This document shows, piece by piece, positions 14,838-17,205 of a stretch of DNA of 17,205 nucleotides. Every line of letters begins with the position of its first letter. The first letter of the stretch is position 1. The notes beneath the pieces are model-generated. The model made no database searches. It was not told the origin of the DNA and saw only the letters and a program-made list of their open reading frames with translations. The position numbers were made by a program, and so were the translations under genes. Source of the DNA: Candidatus Omnitrophota bacterium (GTDB taxonomy: Bacteria; Omnitrophota; Gorgyraeia; Zapsychrales; JANLHA01); the NCBI GenBank assembly GCA_023247815.1, contig JAHFFS010000010.1, forward strand, positions 1 to 17,205, in the 5' to 3' direction.

Positions 14838-15821
14838 ATGCCGTCACCATTGATCATAACCAGCGATATTCTGAATCTCTGCACGGAGATAACCCTTTTG
14901 TTGGGCAAATATGAAGGACTGACCCTGCCTATACCTCAGCCGGAACTGCGTAAGCATAATAGGATCCGAACCATTCAATCGAGCCTGGCCATTGAAGGAA
15001 ACACCTTGACCATCGAACAGGTAACGGACATTGTTAACAATAAAAAAGTCTTGGGCCCCAAGAAAGACATTCTGGAAGTAAAGAATGCCATTAAGGTCTA
15101 CGAAAATTTACCAAAATATGATGTGGAAAGCCTAAAATCGTTTCTGGAAGCTCATAGGGTTCTTATGACTGGTCTCATCAAACAGGCAGGTCATTTGCGG
15201 ACAAGCAATGTGGGGGTGAGGGCAGGAGAAAAAATCATTCACATGGCCCCCCCTTATACCCGGGTTCCATCGCTCATGGATGAACTCTTTGTTTTTTTGA
15301 AGAAAGAGAAGTCCCTCCACCCGCTTATCAAATCTAGCGCGGTTCATTACGAGATTGAGTTTATTCACCCATTTATCGACGGTAATGGTCGGATCGGCCG
15401 GCTTTGGCAATCAGCCATGCTCTACCAGTATCGCAATATTTTTGAATATGTCCCTATTGAATCGGTGGTTCGAAAAAGGCAGCAGGAATATTATGAGGCC
15501 CTTCAAAAATCCGACCAACAGGCAGCAGCCACCGACTTCATAAAATTTATGCTGGAGGCCATCCACGAGGCTGTCACTGATTTTACCAAACAACTGCGCC
15601 CTGGTCGTCAATCGGCGGGCGCAAGGTTGGAGATTTTCAGAAATAAGTTTGGCAAAAAATCGTTTACGAGAAAAGATTATCTGCGGGCGCATTCTGGTTT
15701 GTCAACGGCTACAGCCAGCAGGGATTTGGCATTTGGTGTTTCAAGAAAATTGATAACAAGAACCGGTGATAAAGCATTAACGACATATCAATTTGCGCGC
15801 GTTTTTGATGGGAAATATTGA
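14838..15821 (+). CDS. Class II Fic family protein (AMP-transferase type) with C-terminal winged helix
   Basis: The protein has 327 residues. The Fic active site HPFIDGNGRIGR is complete at 177-188 (catalytic H177, phosphate-binding GNGR). The inhibitory helix motif [ST]xxxE[GN] lies in the N-terminal part as SLAIEGN (S49, E53, G54), which places it in class II: E53 is expected to block productive ATP binding until released. Residues about 265-325 (SFTRKDYLRAHSGLSTATASRDL) form a winged helix-turn-helix. Members usually transfer AMP from ATP to a hydroxyl of a target protein; the target here is unknown. The start ATG 14838 has GAGGAAAG at 14823-14830. No separate antitoxin gene is next to it, as expected for a self-inhibited Fic. 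The paired palindromes upstream suggest that the winged helix represses its own promoter. Confidence 0.9.
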   Translation: MPSPLIITSDILNLCTEITLLLGKYEGLTLPIPQPELRKHNRIRTIQSSLAIEGNTLTIEQVTDIVNNKKVLGPKKDILEVKNAIKVYENLPKYDVESLKSFLEAHRVLMTGLIKQAGHLRTSNVGVRAGEKIIHMAPPYTRVPSLMDELFVFLKKEKSLHPLIKSSAVHYEIEFIHPFIDGNGRIGRLWQSAMLYQYRNIFEYVPIESVVRKRQQEYYEALQKSDQQAAATDFIKFMLEAIHEAVTDFTKQLRPGRQSAGARLEIFRNKFGKKSFTRKDYLRAHSGLSTATASRDLAFGVSRKLITRTGDKALTTYQFARVFDGKY

Positions 15822-15983
15822 CTTATGAGAACTACGCATTCAGAAAGTTTGGGTTGATAAAGAGGGTGTTTGTGCGCACGACTAAATTAAACCATGAAAT
15901 GATAAAGTCAAGACTAAAGGTATTTAATGGCTTGAAAAGTCATGTTGGATGTTTGTTATCATTCAGTCAATTTAAAAAATTTC
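15822..15983. other. Non-coding stretch between the Fic gene and lexA
   Basis: No convincing gene. A 63-codon frame from TTG 15818 lacks a ribosome binding site and a recognisable product. A GTGCGCAC palindrome at 15872-15879 is too short to interpret. No clear terminator was seen. Confidence 0.5.
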
Positions 15984-16012
15984 TTGACAGCCACACGTCT
16001 GAGTGGTAATTT
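15984..16012 (+). promoter_or_regulatory. Strong promoter of lexA, probably producing a leaderless mRNA
   Basis: A perfect TTGACA (15984-15989), 17-bp spacer, TAATTT (16007-16012). Transcription should start near 16018-16020, at or within two bases of the lexA ATG at 16020. No Shine-Dalgarno precedes that ATG, which fits leaderless translation. Confidence 0.7.
15991..16006. promoter_or_regulatory. Candidate LexA operator (SOS box)
   Basis: CCACACGTCTGAGTGG is a 16-bp dyad, CCAC-N8-GTGG (CCACAC/GAGTGG arms, 5 of 6 matching). It fills the -35/-10 spacer of the lexA promoter. The layout and length equal the CTGT-N8-ACAG box of Escherichia coli, but the half-site differs. Confidence 0.55.
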
Positions 16013-16019
16013 GTTTGCT

Positions 16020-16619
16020 ATGGAAAAAATAAAACTTACCCTCAAACAAAAAGACGTTTTGAAATTCATTTATCAACGCATCCGCACCTCGAAATTACCG
16101 CCCACCATCAGAGAGATCGCCGCGAATTTTGGGTTTTCATCGACCGGGACGGTGCGCGACCATCTGAAGGCGCTGGTGAATAAAGGTTATGTTAGGGTCA
16201 CATCGCATAAATCGCGGGCCATTGAGCTTATTAGTGAGGCCTTGTTTTCTTTTCCGATTTTGGGCCGGGTGCAGGCGGGTCTTCCCAGTCTGGCGGTGGA
16301 AGAGATCGAAGGGTATCTTGATTTGGACAGCTTGGTCTTCTCTGATAATGACACCTTTGCCTTGCGGGTCAAGGGCGATAGCATGATCAATGCTGGGATC
16401 ATGCCGGATGATTTGGTTTTGGTGCGTCGGCAAGCCATGGCGCAGACCGGCGAAACTGTTGTTGCTCTGATTGAAGATGAGGCCACGGTCAAACATTTGC
16501 GTAAGCGCAACCAAAAATATTTTCTTGAACCAGCCAATCCCAAATACGAACCCATCCCAATGACCGATGGCATTTCGATCATTGGTAAAGTGATCAGTGT
16601 CGTCCGCCGGTTTCAATAA
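16020..16619 (+). CDS. lexA: LexA SOS repressor (autoproteolytic)
   Basis: The protein from ATG 16020 has 199 residues, the usual LexA length. The N-terminal winged helix begins LTLKQKDVLKFIYQRI with recognition region FSSTGTVRDHLKALVNKGYV. The hinge carries the Ala-Gly cleavage site A86-G87 in RVQAGLP. The S24 peptidase domain has catalytic S121 in KGDSMINAGI and K158 in EATVKHLRK. With RecA on single-stranded DNA, such proteins cut themselves and release SOS genes. An upstream in-frame GTG/TTG extension to 15942 is rejected because it would run through the promoter and is not LexA-like. Nothing is missing, so it should be functional. Confidence 0.93.
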   Translation: MEKIKLTLKQKDVLKFIYQRIRTSKLPPTIREIAANFGFSSTGTVRDHLKALVNKGYVRVTSHKSRAIELISEALFSFPILGRVQAGLPSLAVEEIEGYLDLDSLVFSDNDTFALRVKGDSMINAGIMPDDLVLVRRQAMAQTGETVVALIEDEATVKHLRKRNQKYFLEPANPKYEPIPMTDGISIIGKVISVVRRFQ

Positions 16620-16640
16620 ATCGGCAACCTAAGTCTTCGC

Positions 16641-17205
16641 GTGATAACGTCTAAGCCCCGAGCCCATCTTCTCCTTGTCGTTTTCATTTTGGGTGTTTTT
16701 GCCTTCCTTACTTACGGTCGTATCCTCAACGCTCCTTTTGTGTACGACGATCATGAATTGCTGCTGGAGCATCCTTTTCTGCACGATATCGGCGCGTTAA
16801 TCAAAAATTGGCAAACGGATAGGATCAAATTCGTGACCATTTTGACCTTTGCCGTGAATTATCATTTCAGCAAACTCAACCCATTTGGATATCATCTGGT
16901 CAATGTGCTGATTCACGTAGTCAATGGGTTGCTTCTTTTTCTGATCATCGGGCGGCTGATGCGAACTCCGAAAGCAGAGGGGTTGATCAAGCCTGCTCAA
17001 AGGACTGGGGTCGCTTTGGTGGCAACGCTCATTTTTATTGTTCATCCCTTACAAACGCAGGCGGTCACCTACATTTGGCAGCGCAGCGAAATTTTGTCTG
17101 CCTGGTTTTATTTCTTGGCATATTTTTTTTATCTCGTCGGACGACTGGAAAGGAAAAAGATTTACTATTTTCTCATCGGAGCTGTTTTCTGCATTGGCTT
17201 TTTCG
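16641..17205 (+). CDS. TMTC/DUF1736-like multispanning membrane protein (N-terminal part)
   Basis: The frame opens after the lexA stop and runs off the window; 188 residues are visible. GTG 16641 is the first reasonable start, 21 bp after lexA, but no ribosome binding site is evident. The first membrane helix is LLLVVFILGVFAFLTYG. Then come APFVYDDHELL, with the DD pair typical of GT-C type mannosyltransferases, LTFAVNYHF, PFGYHLVNVLIHVVNGLLL (second membrane helix) and HPLQTQAVTYIWQRSEIL, a hallmark of TMTC-like proteins. Bacterial members usually end in TPR repeats and are thought to be lipid-linked sugar transferases. The short distance from lexA suggests co-transcription, though a functional link to SOS is unlikely. 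Confidence 0.75.
   Translation, partial: MITSKPRAHLLLVVFILGVFAFLTYGRILNAPFVYDDHELLLEHPFLHDIGALIKNWQTDRIKFVTILTFAVNYHFSKLNPFGYHLVNVLIHVVNGLLLFLIIGRLMRTPKAEGLIKPAQRTGVALVATLIFIVHPLQTQAVTYIWQRSEILSAWFYFLAYFFYLVGRLERKKIYYFLIGAVFCIGFF

Noticed and set aside
14838..15821. Fic/Phd toxin-antitoxin pair
   Set aside because: The inhibitory SxxxEG motif is within the same protein and no separate small antitoxin gene is found on either side, so this is a self-inhibited class II Fic.
15818..16009. Small 63-codon gene after the Fic gene
   Set aside because: TTG start overlapping the Fic stop, no Shine-Dalgarno, no recognisable product, and its end runs into the lexA promoter.
15942..16019. N-terminal extension of LexA by 26 residues
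   Set aside because: It would start upstream of the -35 element and the extra residues are not LexA-like; ATG 16020 gives the standard N-terminus.

Overview
The window looks like a bacterial chromosome segment of moderate GC. It is probably from the candidate phylum Omnitrophota (OP3). That assignment rests on the central 4026-residue protein: its exported N-terminal region and its GGIDLNP...LLG C-terminal tail match, from memory, segments that recur in giant Omnitrophota proteins. No database search was run. All genes are on the + strand, the gaps between them are at most about 200 bp, and there are no tRNA, rRNA, CRISPR or transposase signals.

Layout. (1) 1-233: the C-terminal end of an unidentified protein, translationally coupled (ATGA overlap) to a D-Ala-D-Ala-ligase-like ATP-grasp enzyme (230-1249). 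(2) 1349-2533: a HEAT + SirB1/transglutaminase-like + YccV/HspQ-like protein with its own extended -10 promoter. (3) 2645-14725: the giant protein. It has a signal peptide, an N-terminal module, four shrunken P-loop-less AAA-like cores, two full AAA+ modules of MoxR/midasin type, an HExxH metallopeptidase-like domain, acidic helical and Gly/Ser linker regions, a Rossmann-like segment, eight LRR-like units and a conserved tail. (4) 14838-15821: a class II Fic protein with a C-terminal winged helix, behind a promoter carrying two adjacent perfect palindromes. (5) 16020-16619: lexA, with a strong, apparently leaderless promoter whose spacer holds a CCAC-N8-GTGG dyad. (6) 16641 to the window end: the start of a TMTC/DUF1736-like multispanning membrane protein.

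The main discovery candidate is the giant gene. It puts on one exported polypeptide a six-module AAA layout like dynein or midasin, a zinc-protease signature and a large LRR recognition array. This suggests an unfold-and-cut or remodelling machine, but its location outside the cytoplasm raises the question of its energy source. The flanking genes look like independent single-gene units and not parts of that system. The Fic and lexA upstream regions are second-tier finds with testable autoregulatory operators.
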